DNA of 55,118 nucleotides from Jatrophihabitans sp. (GTDB lineage Bacteria; Actinomycetota; Actinomycetes; Mycobacteriales; Jatrophihabitantaceae). How positions within the stretch are numbered: position 1 is the first letter of the stretch; the number at the start of each line of letters is the position of its first letter. The translations under genes were made by a program, and so were the position numbers. The notes beneath the pieces are model-generated. The model was not told the origin of the DNA and ran no database searches. It was given only the letters and a program-made list of their open reading frames with translations. The DNA lies in contig DASWNX010000019.1 of NCBI GenBank assembly GCA_036399055.1, forward strand, positions 1 to 55,118. Reading direction: 5' to 3'. Of this stretch, positions 33,101 to 40,900 are shown piece after piece.

Positions 33101-33640
33101 GGGCACCTCGACGCCCTTGGGCCGGCCGGTGCTGCCTGAGGTGTAGAAGATGAAGCGGGCGGGCGGGCAGTCGCCGGCCGCCTCGGTCCCGGGTTGGCCG
33201 TTTCCGGCGGCTGTATCGGTGGCGAGGTCGGCGGCTGTCTCGGTGGCGAGCAGGGCCGCCACCGTCAGCGGCCGCACCCCGTCCGGCAGGTCGGCGGTGT
33301 CGGCCTCGCGCCCGATGAGCGCCACGCAGCCCGAGTCGGTGAGCATGTGGCGCTGCCGCTCCGGTGGGCTCTGCCCGTCCAGAGGAACCACCACCGCGCC
33401 CGCCCGCAGGATGCCGAGCATGGCGCAGACCAGCTGCCAGGACCGCGGCAGGCACACCGCGACCGCGTCGCCCGGGCCGACGCCGGACCGGCGCAGTCCC
33501 TCGGCGACCGCGGCGCTGGCGGCGGCCAGTTCGGCGTAGTCCAGCCGCCGGTCGCCATCGACCACCGCAACGGCGTCTGGCGTCTGGTCGGCCTGGGCCA
33601 GCACCGCTTTCGCCAGTGACTGGGACATCGGCTGGTTCAC
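24173..33640 (-). CDS. NRPS3: hybrid NRPS-PKS, A-PCP-C-A-PCP-KS-KR-ACP-TE
   Basis: 3155 aa, GTG start overlapping the NRPS2 stop. Domains: A1 (10-510; pocket reads DAFFVGVTFK, as in Ile/Val-type domains), PCP1 (Ser558), C (617-1040; HHIAVDG near 745), A2 (1070-1545; pocket DVQIVAHVVK, close to proline codes), PCP2 (near 1600), KS (1660-2085; Cys1823, EAHGTGT, GHLGAASG), a linker with no acyltransferase motif, KR (2490-2680; GGTGGVGSS and YAAAN), ACP (near 2810) and TE (Ser in GWSFGA near 2966). It starts with A, so it looks like an initiation protein making an Ile/Val-Pro unit extended by one reduced C2 unit. Malonyl would have to come from a trans acyltransferase outside the window. Residue codes are by-eye alignments. 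Confidence 0.93.
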   Translation of the reverse strand: MNQPMSQSLAKAVLAQADQTPDAVAVVDGDRRLDYAELAAASAAVAEGLRRSGVGPGDAVAVCLPRSWQLVCAMLGILRAGAVVVPLDGQSPPERQRHMLTDSGCVALIGREADTADLPDGVRPLTVAALLATETAADLATDTAAGNGQPGTEAAGDCPPARFIFYTSGSTGRPKGVEVPDAGILRLARPGYLQLDKAARYASLSNPAFDALSFEVWTPLLTGACCVILDDETVQAPERLAAALLAERVDTLFITTALFNAVIDQVRNCFAGVGQVLVGGEQLNAALIKRWYRDNPGSHTVLHNVYGPTETATFALCHPIPRDFDADVVPIGRPLPGTEALLVTEDGRLAADGETAELYLGGEAVSLGYRNLADETALRFLRLPWLDGGRERYYRSGDLVRRDADGLICYVGRTDRQVKVRGFRIEPGELERQLLAHPAVRQAYVCTRRDALGANELLAYLVLGQELTFQAFEDHLAASLPSYMRPHRVYLLQSLPLTANGKVDRDALLSREDPPWRADAGSAAVTEWQREVLDVAAEVLGVSGLRPGDRWIANGGDSLKALRLRFEVRRRWGSELPAGLVLQAELGQLAEAIATGRDQADSPYPAPVTAAGASSAPATTEQQRLWLLQQQDPQSVAYNVGLAFRLAGVVDVPALRHAARRVVARHPALRTGFSPAADGLRQVVAEPYDPWLEPDRQPGSPPTSDWRPFADRLFAEPFDLARPRMLQTCWLADGDGGVLLLRLHHIAVDGWSVTLLLQTLSAEYAAALGAAPAPGADSAPTPLDYADWQAEWFSRPAYALQRAQLQAHYAELAEVSEPLEPVTAAARPPGRLKRVELGQARRAELDRLGAELGLTRFQLMLGVFAWSLYGVTGRNRPLIASPVANRPVQEFEASVGMFANTVLIPLPLDPAEDLREQLRRHSEASKAVLDRQDVALADVLSDHRFREDGPLFDFLFVLENTDFASLALPGCSSRPEFSAPAHAKCALTLTVLEHAEGLDCLWEYADAYFDRADAQALAALFSQGLDWLVEGRSATLSELVAGYRAGLPEPGRGPSRTLSYATVAEGFDRQVRRSPHAPALRAGDRAVSYAELESYAGALAAELLANYSLPSADDQPCCVALHLEASVEHVVALLALARLNLTIVPLDPEYPPEQLRHILSQIDPLCVLLPPDSTAVIDTGDLPRHPVRLRAATGPALPPHAGRRPLYTLFTSGSTGTPKGVQVPDEVLCNLLQWQHEAGDLASEAVTQQFSMLSFDVSFQEIFSTLCGGGCLHVIEPGWRQDAPALLEQLDSAGIERIYMPYVALQLLAEHGVLLGRYPRGLREVVTAGEQLLCTEAIRGWFSRMPGARLFNHYGPSETHVVSSLCLDGDPARWPVRPAIGEPVANHWLRVVDEAGQPVPPDCPGRLLIGGPLVAPCYLDDPELNRARFLELPGLGRFFRTGDQARFDRQGLLHYLGREDHQVKVSGHRLELGEVEAALLRHPAITAAVVVLDGEQLVACLQCRADPPSVAELAEHLAPLLPSYVRINRFRLLAALPRTASGKLDRRRMLSAPGEELRQRTGDALDLTTRQAQLSELFEAVIGSPISLDERFFDAGASSLGLMRFQLRCTAELGLSLSIADLFEHVTIRGLARFVDGAADQPRIGGGVRVADRPDTAEPAPAGSAIEPIAVIGMAVRLPGASDLAAFWDLVCAGRRGIEHFDAADGLVGARSQLDGVLAFDPGHFGISRQEALLMDPQQRHLLMSCVQALAHAGIAEPADQRVGLVASCGENTYFQSMLREGDPARLPDSFQLALHHDKDFLATKAAYHLGLTGPAFTVQSACSSSLLAVHVAAGMLRQGDSEVMLVGGVLVDPLLSQGYRYRPQHVFSSDGHCRPFSDDASGTIGASGVGVVVLKPLRLAQRDGDTVYSVITGSAVNNDGSAKLSYSAPALAGQREVIRSALRRSGRTSAELGYVEAHGTGTRLGDPVEVGALRQAYELAESAQCALSSVKSQIGHLGAASGVIGLVRATLAVHAGVIPPNVDFHRLNPELGPDPAPFYIPTEAARWPAGRPRVAAVSSFGIGGTNSHLVLEAAESSPSSPWAAPQSAPWAAPQSAAGAGCPPALLMLSSSSAAALRADADRIADYLTGRPESYRQVLRHLQAGRPARRWRMAAHCPDVTSAVAWLRTTAGVLAPPGEPVEAGEPVDDQRIEALSAAWLSGATLRWPAGPSQPPWDFPPPAFELAEFDFGRAAPATAQPAPAAPPALERLPEDAWLHQPQWARWRRAAVGGGARTSRLLVIMTARPAPAEALRPFDEAYSRVVRVSAGDAFAKLAGDDAYQVDPGDPASLSRLLNELSLPAEVGIDWLHALPLAVDGPVGQHALSRAGWACLDTPAALLQAVAGLPAAIGLRLWWLSYQGQPVQGDVARPEFGLLAGACEVAPQECGVDGRWLDLPCPDPADWAAPLAALLAGMGTGAEVGLPRRLALRQGYWWQPATLPVTAPEPVGSAVDGVAGTAGGPPIDGGVYLVLGGTGGVGSSIAGWLLAQADCRVVLLARRAKLPADLASWADRIELVEADLAQEPLETVLGRLERHLDRLDGVVHAAGVAAGALIARRDAAAMRQAMAAKLHGCLLVEGLIQRYQPAFAAYCSSMSALFGGIGQLDYAAANGLTDGFARYRGQAESTERLGIDWDVWSEVGMARQALRGDARHQAHLAVGLAVAEAQRVFARALRLGLPQVLVSTTPLEQARDFYAPTAGAGHHADRAPVPPMGSTADGARTVTTATSLPHSNGLPHSNGWVAEHLADCLCRWLGVDRLDPAASLYDLGADSLVLLDLIGEVKQRFGVDIELARLSHRASLAEVLAQYEATAGGAALAPGAAATDGIAAGAATGDGSGEPVTVEVWQTGTGNDLLCLIHPVGGDIQAYRSLVSALDPRLTVCLIADPALYRPELPPWSLDERARRYHQALHKRFPRAQRRWRLAGWSFGAWVALAMAAECEAAGQPATALYLLDPPPPGSGTSLQAYDEQQLRTVFALELGHGAKASHPSDAPTAGVPTVDRSAAGGGVEAAAYADRLARCCRANLASMAHYELPALAETPTELWLAGRPVAGLPEQGSAAQRRQLWHALLPGLVSCSVLDTTHYGIVRPPMAQAIAQSVNAALDAAELPVYENC
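25302..25337. repeat. 18-bp perfect duplication before the ACP of NRPS3
   Basis: Two identical 18-bp units encode PHSNGL-type repeats in the KR-ACP linker. Confidence 0.8.
27350..27397. repeat. 24-bp tandem duplication in the post-KS linker of NRPS3
   Basis: Two units differing at one base encode PWAAPQSA twice, just after the ketosynthase domain where an acyltransferase would normally begin. Confidence 0.75.
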
Positions 33641-36600
33641 GATCCGTGCCTCACCGATTCGCTCAGCCCTGCCGTTTCGCTCAGCCCTGCCGATTCGCTC
33701 AGCCCCACCGATTCGCTCAGCCCTGCCGTTTCGCTCAGCCCCACCGAATCGGGTCTGACCGAATCGGACCCGACCGAAGCGGACCCGACCTCATCAGGCC
33801 GTGACAGGCAGTCCAGCTCCCGGCCGATCAGCGCGGCCACCCCCCGCACCTCGTCGGTCTCCAGGATCTCCCAGTGATCGCAGTCCACCACCTCCACAGC
33901 CAGGCCCTGACCGGCCCGGCGCTGCCAGAACTCCAGCGCCTGCCGGACCGAGGCCTCGTCCCGGTTGGCGACTGCCTGCAGCAGCACCAGCCGGGCCGGC
34001 GACGGCGGTGTCAGGTAGTCGCGCATGCTCAGCCGGTTGTGGTTGTAGACCCGGAAGTACTGCTCGATCTGGGAGTCCTCGATGCCCGGGTACATGCCGT
34101 TGAACTTAATCAGCTTGTCCCGGAACTCCGGCAGCTCCACCGGCTCGATCTCGGCACGTTCGGCCGGGTCGTCGGTGCCCTGAGTGTCCAGCAGCAGCAC
34201 GCTGACCCTGGTGTTGCCGGCTAGCGCCAACCTGCGTCCCATCTCATAGGCCACCAGCCCGCCGTAGGACAGCCCGGTCAGCACCAGCGGCCCGTCGAGC
34301 ATCGGCTCGATCAGCCGCAGGTAGGCCTCGGCCATCGCCTCCACCGTGGGCAGAAAGGCCTCGCCGGGATTCACCCCCGGCGACTGGATGCCGTACACCC
34401 CGAACGCCGCGGGCAGTGCCTTGGCCAGCGACAGATAACAGAACGCGGTGCCGCCGGCGGGGTGCACGCACACCACCCGCCGGTGGGCCTGGCCAGGCTC
34501 GGCATCGCCCGGCCGGAACTCGATCAGGTTTCCGGGCGGGCCGCCGGCGCCCCGGCGCAACCGGGCTGCCAGCGCCTCGATACTCGGGTGCGCCACGATC
34601 TCTGAGATCGGCAGCCGCTGGCCGAACGCCTCGTTGATGGCGTGGGCCAGCTTGATGGCCGAGATGGAGCTGCCGCCGACGTCGAAGAAGCTGTCGGAGA
34701 TGCCGATGTCGGGCTGCAGCAGCAGCCGTTCCCAGATCTTGTAGAGGGTCAGCTCGACGTGGTCGCGCGGGCTGGCCTGGTTGACCTGCATCGGCGCGTC
34801 GGCCAGCCCCTGGCGCAGCAGCGCCGCGCGGTCGAGCTTGCCGTTGGCGGTCCGCGGCAACTCCGCCAGCTCCAGGAACACCGCCGGGATCATGTAACCG
34901 GGCAGCTGCCGGGACAGCGCCTCCCGCCATTCGGCCGGCTGCTGCGCCGAGGCCTCGCCGCGCGCGACAGCGGCCACCAGCCGTGGTTCGGCGCCGCTCT
35001 CATCGAGCAGGACGGCCGCCTCGCGCACGCCGGGCTGCTCGCGCAGCACCGCCTCCACCTCCCCGAGCTCGACCCGGAAGCCGCGCAGCTTGACCTGGTG
35101 ATCGCGGCGCCCGGCATAGCAGAGATCGCCGTCTGGCAACCGCCGGCCCAGGTCGCCGGTGCGATACATCCGCTCGCCCGGCACGAAGGGGTCCGGCACG
35201 AACCGCTCGGCGGTCTGGCCTGGCCGGCCGAGGTAGCCGCGGGCCACGCCGGCGCCGCCGATGTAGATCTCGGCCGCCACCCCGATCGGCACCGGCCGCA
35301 GCCGCTCGTCCAGCAGGTAGATGCGGGTGTTGTCCAGCGGCCGGCCGATCGGGCACTGGCGAGCCAGCGGTCGGGGGTCGAGATAGGCGCTGCTGTAGAC
35401 GGCGGTCTCGGTGGGGCCATAGCCGTTGAGCACGCGCAGCCCTGGCAGCTCCTGGCACATCCGGTGCAGCGCCAGCTCGGGCAGCGGCTCGACCCCGACC
35501 AGCAGTTGGCGCAGCGCCAGCCCGGACAACCGCTCGGCGGGCGCCTCGTCGATCCATGTGACGTAGGCCGGCGGCAGGTAGGCCTGTTCGATCCGATGCT
35601 CGCGCAACCAGGCCATCAGCGCCTCGGGATCGACCCGGACCTCCTCCGGCGCCAGGTGCAGCGCGCCACCGCTGGTCAACGGCAGCAGGATCTCCTGCAC
35701 CGAGACGTCGAAGCCGATGCTGGACCACAGGGCCGCCGCCGCGCCGGGCGCCGGGCCCAGCCGGGCCAGCCAGTGGTCGAGCAGGGTGGTGACGCTGGCG
35801 TGGCTGACCGCGACGCCCTTGGGCCGACCGGTCGAGCCGGAGGTGTAGATCACGTACGCCAGGTTTGCGGGATGGACGGCGACGCCGGGTCGGTCCTCGC
35901 GCCCGCCCTCCGCCTCCAGGGCCGCCAGCGGCGTCCCGCCCACGGGAGCGGAGTCAGTGAGAGCTGAGTCAGTGAGAGCTGAGTCAGTGGGAGCGGAGTC
36001 GGTGGGAGCGGAGTCGGTCAGCACCAGGGCCGGCTGGGCGTCGGCGACCATGCCGGCCAGCCGCTCGGCGGGCAGCGCCGGGTCCAGCGGCAGGTAGCCG
36101 GCGCCGGCCTTGAGGATGCCCAGGATGCCGACCACCAGCTCGACCGAGCGCTGCATGCACAGCCCGACCAGCTGGTCAGGCCCGACGCCGCGGCCGATCA
36201 GGGCGGCGGCCAGCCGGTTCGCGCGGCGGTCCAGGGTGGCGTAGTCCAGCGACTGGCCTCGGCTGACCACCGCGAGTTGGGCGGGAAAGCGGCTGGCCTG
36301 GACCTCGAACCGCTCGACCAGGCCGGCCGGTCCTGCCAGGGCGTCCGGGGCGGCGACGCTCAGGGCGGCGGCGTGCGGGGCGGCGTTGTAGCCGTAGAGC
36401 TCGTGCTGCCGTTCGGCGGCGCTGAGCAGCTCGAGCTCGCCGATCGGCCGGTGCGGATCACGGCTCACCTGCTTCAGCAGCCGGACGAAGTGCGCCGCCA
36501 TCCGGGCGATCGTGGCGGGCTCGAACAGGTCGCTGTCGTACTCGAACAGCAGCTCCAGCTCACCGCCGCGCTCGGTCACCTCCAGCGCCAGGTCGAAGCG

Positions 36601-37935
36601 GGCCGCGCCGGTGCTGGTCTCCAGCGGTCGCAACGCCAGCCCGGGCAACTCCTGCTCTCCCAGCGGCATGTTCTGCAGCACCAGCATCACCTGGAACAGC
36701 GGCGAGTAGCTGGCGTGCCGCTCCGGCCGCAGCGCCTGGACCAGCTGCTCGAAGGGCTGGTCGGCGTGGGCGTAGGCCTCCAGCACCCGGTGGCGCACCT
36801 GGCCCAGCAGCTCGGAGAAGGGCTGGCCCGGCGCCAGCTGGCTGCGGATCACCACGGTGTTGATGAAGTGGCCGATCAGCTGCTCCAGCTCGCTGGAGTC
36901 GCGGTTGGCGAACGGCGTTCCGACGCACACGTCGTCCTGCCCGCTGTAGCGCCACAGCAGCACCGACAGGCTGGCCATCAGCGTCATGAACAGCGTCGCC
37001 TCGCCGGCCCGGCTGAGGGCGTGCAGACCGCGGAGGGTGCCGGCGTCAGCGGTGACGTAGAGGCGCCCGCCCTGAAAGCGCTGGGCGGCCGGTCGCGGCC
37101 GGTCGGTCGGCAACGCCAGCAGGGTCGGCGCGTCGGCGAGGCGGGAGGCCCAGTACTCCAGCGCGTCCCCCGGCTCGCGCTCGCGCTGCCACAGCGCGTA
37201 GTCCGGGTACTGGACGGCCAACTCCGGCAGCGGTGACGGCCTGTCCTGCAGGTAGGCGCCGTAGAGCTGGCCCACCTCGTGCACCAGGATGCCGATCGAC
37301 CAGCCGTCGGCGACGATGTGGTGGACGTTGAGCAGCCAGCGGTACTGCTGTGGGCCCAGCTTGAGCAGGCTGGTGCGCAGCAGCGGTCCGGTGGCCAGGT
37401 CGAACGGGGCCCGGGCGTCGGCCTCGGTGATCTGGCGGGCCCGTTCCAGCCGCTCGGGCGCCGGCAGGCCGGTGAGGTCGGTCAAGGTCATCGGAGCCGG
37501 GCCGGCGGGCAGCACCTGCTGACAGGGCTCGCCGTCGACGAGTGGGAACACGGTGCGCAGCGACTCGTGCCGGCGGACCACCTCTGACACCGCCCGTCGC
37601 AGCGCGGTGAGGTCCAGCTCGCCGGTGATCTCGAACGCGGAAGGGTTGTTGTAGAAGGGGTTTCCGGGCGACAGCTGGTCGAGATACCAGAGCTGGCGCT
37701 GGGAGGATGACAGCGGCAACGGCGCGTCCGAGGGCGGCCGGCGGTTGAGCCGACCGGCGCCGGGCTGCGCGTCGCCGCTGAGGATGGCGATCAGTTGCTG
37801 CTTGTTCCGCTTGAGCGCGGCCAGCCGGTCGGGGGTGAGAAAGCCTTTGGGCGCGGTGAGCCGGAGCTTGCCGTCGGCGACCTCGAGGCCGACGGCATGG
37901 TGGTGAAACAGCTCCAGCAGCTCGTAGGCGTTCAT
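33637..37935 (-). CDS. NRPS2: TubC docking-C-A-PCP-TE
   Basis: 1432 aa from the ATG at 37935, which overlaps the NRPS1 stop by ATGA. The longer frame to 38118 is rejected because it runs through NRPS1 in a low-complexity Arg/Gly stretch. Domains: N-terminal TubC-type beta-hairpin docking domain (1-55; [20 protein letters not shown]), C (75-505; HHIVADG 205-211), A (540-1040; pocket reads DVQALGGVYK, no confident substrate), PCP (Ser1090), TE (1150-1385; Ser1223 in GLSYGG). After the TE comes a 35-residue Ser-rich repeat tail. A TxDSAP/L repeat lies between A2 and A3 (residues 639-665). It probably receives the thiazolyl peptide from NRPS1, adds one residue and releases the chain. Confidence 0.93.
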   Translation of the reverse strand: MNAYELLELFHHHAVGLEVADGKLRLTAPKGFLTPDRLAALKRNKQQLIAILSGDAQPGAGRLNRRPPSDAPLPLSSSQRQLWYLDQLSPGNPFYNNPSAFEITGELDLTALRRAVSEVVRRHESLRTVFPLVDGEPCQQVLPAGPAPMTLTDLTGLPAPERLERARQITEADARAPFDLATGPLLRTSLLKLGPQQYRWLLNVHHIVADGWSIGILVHEVGQLYGAYLQDRPSPLPELAVQYPDYALWQREREPGDALEYWASRLADAPTLLALPTDRPRPAAQRFQGGRLYVTADAGTLRGLHALSRAGEATLFMTLMASLSVLLWRYSGQDDVCVGTPFANRDSSELEQLIGHFINTVVIRSQLAPGQPFSELLGQVRHRVLEAYAHADQPFEQLVQALRPERHASYSPLFQVMLVLQNMPLGEQELPGLALRPLETSTGAARFDLALEVTERGGELELLFEYDSDLFEPATIARMAAHFVRLLKQVSRDPHRPIGELELLSAAERQHELYGYNAAPHAAALSVAAPDALAGPAGLVERFEVQASRFPAQLAVVSRGQSLDYATLDRRANRLAAALIGRGVGPDQLVGLCMQRSVELVVGILGILKAGAGYLPLDPALPAERLAGMVADAQPALVLTDSAPTDSAPTDSALTDSALTDSAPVGGTPLAALEAEGGREDRPGVAVHPANLAYVIYTSGSTGRPKGVAVSHASVTTLLDHWLARLGPAPGAAAALWSSIGFDVSVQEILLPLTSGGALHLAPEEVRVDPEALMAWLREHRIEQAYLPPAYVTWIDEAPAERLSGLALRQLLVGVEPLPELALHRMCQELPGLRVLNGYGPTETAVYSSAYLDPRPLARQCPIGRPLDNTRIYLLDERLRPVPIGVAAEIYIGGAGVARGYLGRPGQTAERFVPDPFVPGERMYRTGDLGRRLPDGDLCYAGRRDHQVKLRGFRVELGEVEAVLREQPGVREAAVLLDESGAEPRLVAAVARGEASAQQPAEWREALSRQLPGYMIPAVFLELAELPRTANGKLDRAALLRQGLADAPMQVNQASPRDHVELTLYKIWERLLLQPDIGISDSFFDVGGSSISAIKLAHAINEAFGQRLPISEIVAHPSIEALAARLRRGAGGPPGNLIEFRPGDAEPGQAHRRVVCVHPAGGTAFCYLSLAKALPAAFGVYGIQSPGVNPGEAFLPTVEAMAEAYLRLIEPMLDGPLVLTGLSYGGLVAYEMGRRLALAGNTRVSVLLLDTQGTDDPAERAEIEPVELPEFRDKLIKFNGMYPGIEDSQIEQYFRVYNHNRLSMRDYLTPPSPARLVLLQAVANRDEASVRQALEFWQRRAGQGLAVEVVDCDHWEILETDEVRGVAALIGRELDCLSRPDEVGSASVGSDSVRPDSVGLSETAGLSESVGLSESAGLSETAGLSESVRHGS
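33654..33743. repeat. five 18-bp tandem units encoding the C-terminal tail of NRPS2
   Basis: Units start at 33654, 33672, 33690, 33708 and 33726 and vary around CCGATTCGCTCAGCCCTG. They encode GLSES/TA/V repeats after the TE domain. The reading frame is kept because 18 is a multiple of three. Confidence 0.88.
35944..36018. repeat. five 15-bp tandem units inside the NRPS2 adenylation domain
   Basis: Units at 35944, 35959, 35974, 35989 and 36004 vary around GGGAGCGGAGTCAGT and encode [10 protein letters not shown] repeats between core motifs A2 and A3. Confidence 0.88.
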
Positions 37936-40900
37936 ATCTCGATCTGTTCCATCTCGGCGCCGTCCATTTCGGCGCCGTCCATCTCGGCGCCGTCCAGCTC
38001 GATGCTGCCCGGCTGCGGCGCCCGCAGGCCGCCCACCATCGAGTAGACCAGCTGGTGGGTCGGGCCCAGCTCCAGCAGCGGAGCCAGCTCGGCCCGCTCC
38101 ACCGAGCCGATGCCGCACAGCCCCACGCCCAGCTCCGGCGCGGCCATCGTCAGCAACTGCGCCATCGCACCGGCCTCGACCTGGCAGAAGCCCAGGCTCT
38201 CAGACCCGTAGAGCGGCTCGATCGCCGCCAGCTCGGCCACCAGGAACAGCGCGAAGGCGGCCGCCTGGAACACCGGGCGGTTGACGAAGTAGTCATAGGC
38301 GTCCGGGCTCAGCGTCCGTCCGGCGCCGACCGCCACCAGCCGGTGCTCGCTCGGGTCGTAGTAGTACGCCCCGCCCGGCACGCCGGCCACCCGGCCCGGC
38401 TTGAGATAGAGGTAGGTCTGCACCGGGTAGCTGCTGCCGGCCGAGCCGTAGAGGTACTTCCCACGGCCGTCCAGCTCGCGCTGGGACAGCCACGCCAGCA
38501 ACTGGGACAAGGTCTGGACGCCGACCGGCTCGGTGCGGAACTGCCGCACCGAGCGCAGCTGGGCATAGCGGCGCGCGAAGGCCGGATCGGTCGGGGCGGC
38601 CAGCGCGACGGCCGGCGCGCCGCTGTCGACGCTGCGCAGCCCGAGACCGGCCGCCTTGAGCTGCTGCCGTGCCCGCGGGTCCTCGACCACGCCGACGCCG
38701 TCCGCGCTCGCCGGACCGCTGGAGGCGCCCGGCGCGTGCTGGGCGCCGCGCTGGGCGCGGGCGGCGATCGCCTGCTCACGGCAGTGCTGGCCGAACATCG
38801 CGAGCAGCTCGGTCAGAGTGGGCTTGCGCATCAGCTGGGCCAGCTGCGGCCGGAAGCCCAGCTCGCTGGACAGCGCGTTGGCTATCCGGACGACGTCGAT
38901 CGACGTGGCCCCGAGTTGCAGCAGGTTCGCCTCCGCCGCGATGCACGGCTGGTCCAGCACGCCCTCGACGATCGCCACCAGCCGAAGCTCGGCCGGTGAC
39001 CGCACCGCCGGGGCCTCGGCCGCGGGCTGGCTCGCGCGGCCGGGCTCGGGCAGCCGGCTTCGGTCGACTTTTCCGTTGGTCGACAAGGGGAAACTGTCGA
39101 GAAAGGTGATCGAGGACGGCACCATGTAAGCCGGCAGCTTGCCAGCCAGGTGCTCGGTCAGCTCGTGCCGGCTCGGCTCATCCTGGCCCTGCCCAGCCCG
39201 GTCCACCACCACATAGCCGGCCAGCCGCTTGTCGCCGTGCGCCTGCCCCCAGACCCGGACCGCGGCGGCCCGCACCGCCGGGTGCGCCTCGAGCGTCGCC
39301 TCGATCTCGCCCAGCTCGACGCGGTAACCGTGCACCTTGACCTGGCCGTCCTCCCGGCCGAGGAACTCGATGTCACCGCTGGGCAGCAACCGGCCCAGGT
39401 CGCCGGTTCGGTAGAGCCGCTCGCCGGTGATCGGGTGGGTGATAAAGCTGGCGGCGGTGCGGGCCTCGTCGCGCCAGTACCCCTGGGCCAGGCCGATGCC
39501 GCCGATGTGGAGCTGGCCCGGCACCCAGGTCGGGCAGGGTCGCAGCGCGTCGTCGAGGACGTGGAACTGCTGGTTGGCCAGCGCCTTGCCGTACGGGACG
39601 CTGCGCCAGGCCGGGTCCAGTTCGCCGATCGGGTAGTGGATCGACCAGATCGAGGCCTCGGTGGCGCCGCCCAGGCTGTGCACCTGGGCCGCGGGCGCGA
39701 GCCGGCGCAACCGGCCCGGCAACGCCAGCGGGATCCAGTCGCCGGACAGCATCACCAGCCGCAGCGAGGGCGGCAGCTCGCGGCCGCCCTCGGCGTACTC
39801 GACGAGCATGCCGAGCAGCGTCGGCACCGAGTTCCAGACGCTCACCCGGTGGGCGTGCAGCAGCTCCAGCCAGTGGGCCGGGTCGCCGGCCAGCTGCGGC
39901 CTCAGCAGCACCACCGCCGCTCCGGCGGCCAGCGCGCCGAAGATGTCGAACACCGACAGGTCAAAGCTCAGCGACGACAGCGCCAGCACCCGGTCGGCCG
40001 GGCCGACGGCAAAGCGCTGGTTGACGTCGAGGAGGGTGTTGACCGCGCCGCGGTGATCGATCATCACGCCCTTGGGGGCGCCGGTCGAGCCCGAGGTGTA
40101 GATCACGTAGGCCAGGTCATCCCCGGTCCGGCTCACCGGCTGCCAGTCCGGGCCGGCGGGGCCGCAGGAGCCCTCGTCGACCGCCAGCGCCGACACGCCG
40201 GCTGGCAGCTCCACGGCGTTGGCCCGGCCCGGTTGCACCAGCACCAGCCGGGCCTCGGTGCGCTCCAGCAGGTGGGCGACCCGCTCGGCCGGCAGCGTCG
40301 GGTCCATCGGCAGGTAGGCGGCGCCGGCGTACAGCACCGCCAGGGTGGCCGCCACCTGCTCCCAGCCGCGTTCCAAGCTCAGCGCCACCAGCTCGCCGGG
40401 CCGCACGCCGGCCGCCTGCAGCCGCCCGGCCAGCCGGCGCGCCTGGAGGTCCAGCTGCCCATAGCTCAGCTGCCGGTCCGCCGCCAGCACCGCGACCGCC
40501 TCGGGCTGGGCCTGCGCCCGGCGCTGGAACAGCTCGTGCAGCAGCGGCAGCGCCGGCGGCGACGGCTGGACCGACGGCTGCAGCCGGGCCAGCGGCAGCA
40601 ACTGGTCGACGGTGGCCTGCCAGGCCGCCGGCTCGGCCAGCCGGTCCAGCAGCGCGCAGTAGGCGGCGAACATCTGGGCCACCATGCCCTCGCCGAACAG
40701 CTCGTCGATGCTGTCCCAGTTGAATTGAAGCCGGCCCTGGACCTCGAACACCGTGTGGTCGATCCACACCTGCGGGGTCTGGGTGATGCTGTGCGCGGTC
40801 TCGCCGCCTAGTGCCCGGGCCAGGTCGCCTTCGGTGAACTGCGCCTGTCCGGGGGCGGTGTCGGCCATGCCCACCGTGCTGTTGAACACCACCGGCATCG

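Noticed and set aside
33654-37995. tandem repeats considered as CRISPR
   Set aside because: Units of 15-18 bp are contiguous with no spacers, and they are translated in frame.
37936-38118. N-terminal extension of the NRPS2 open frame
   Set aside because: It is an Arg/Gly-rich stretch inside the NRPS1 coding region. The ATG at 37935 begins a clear TubC docking domain and overlaps the NRPS1 stop.
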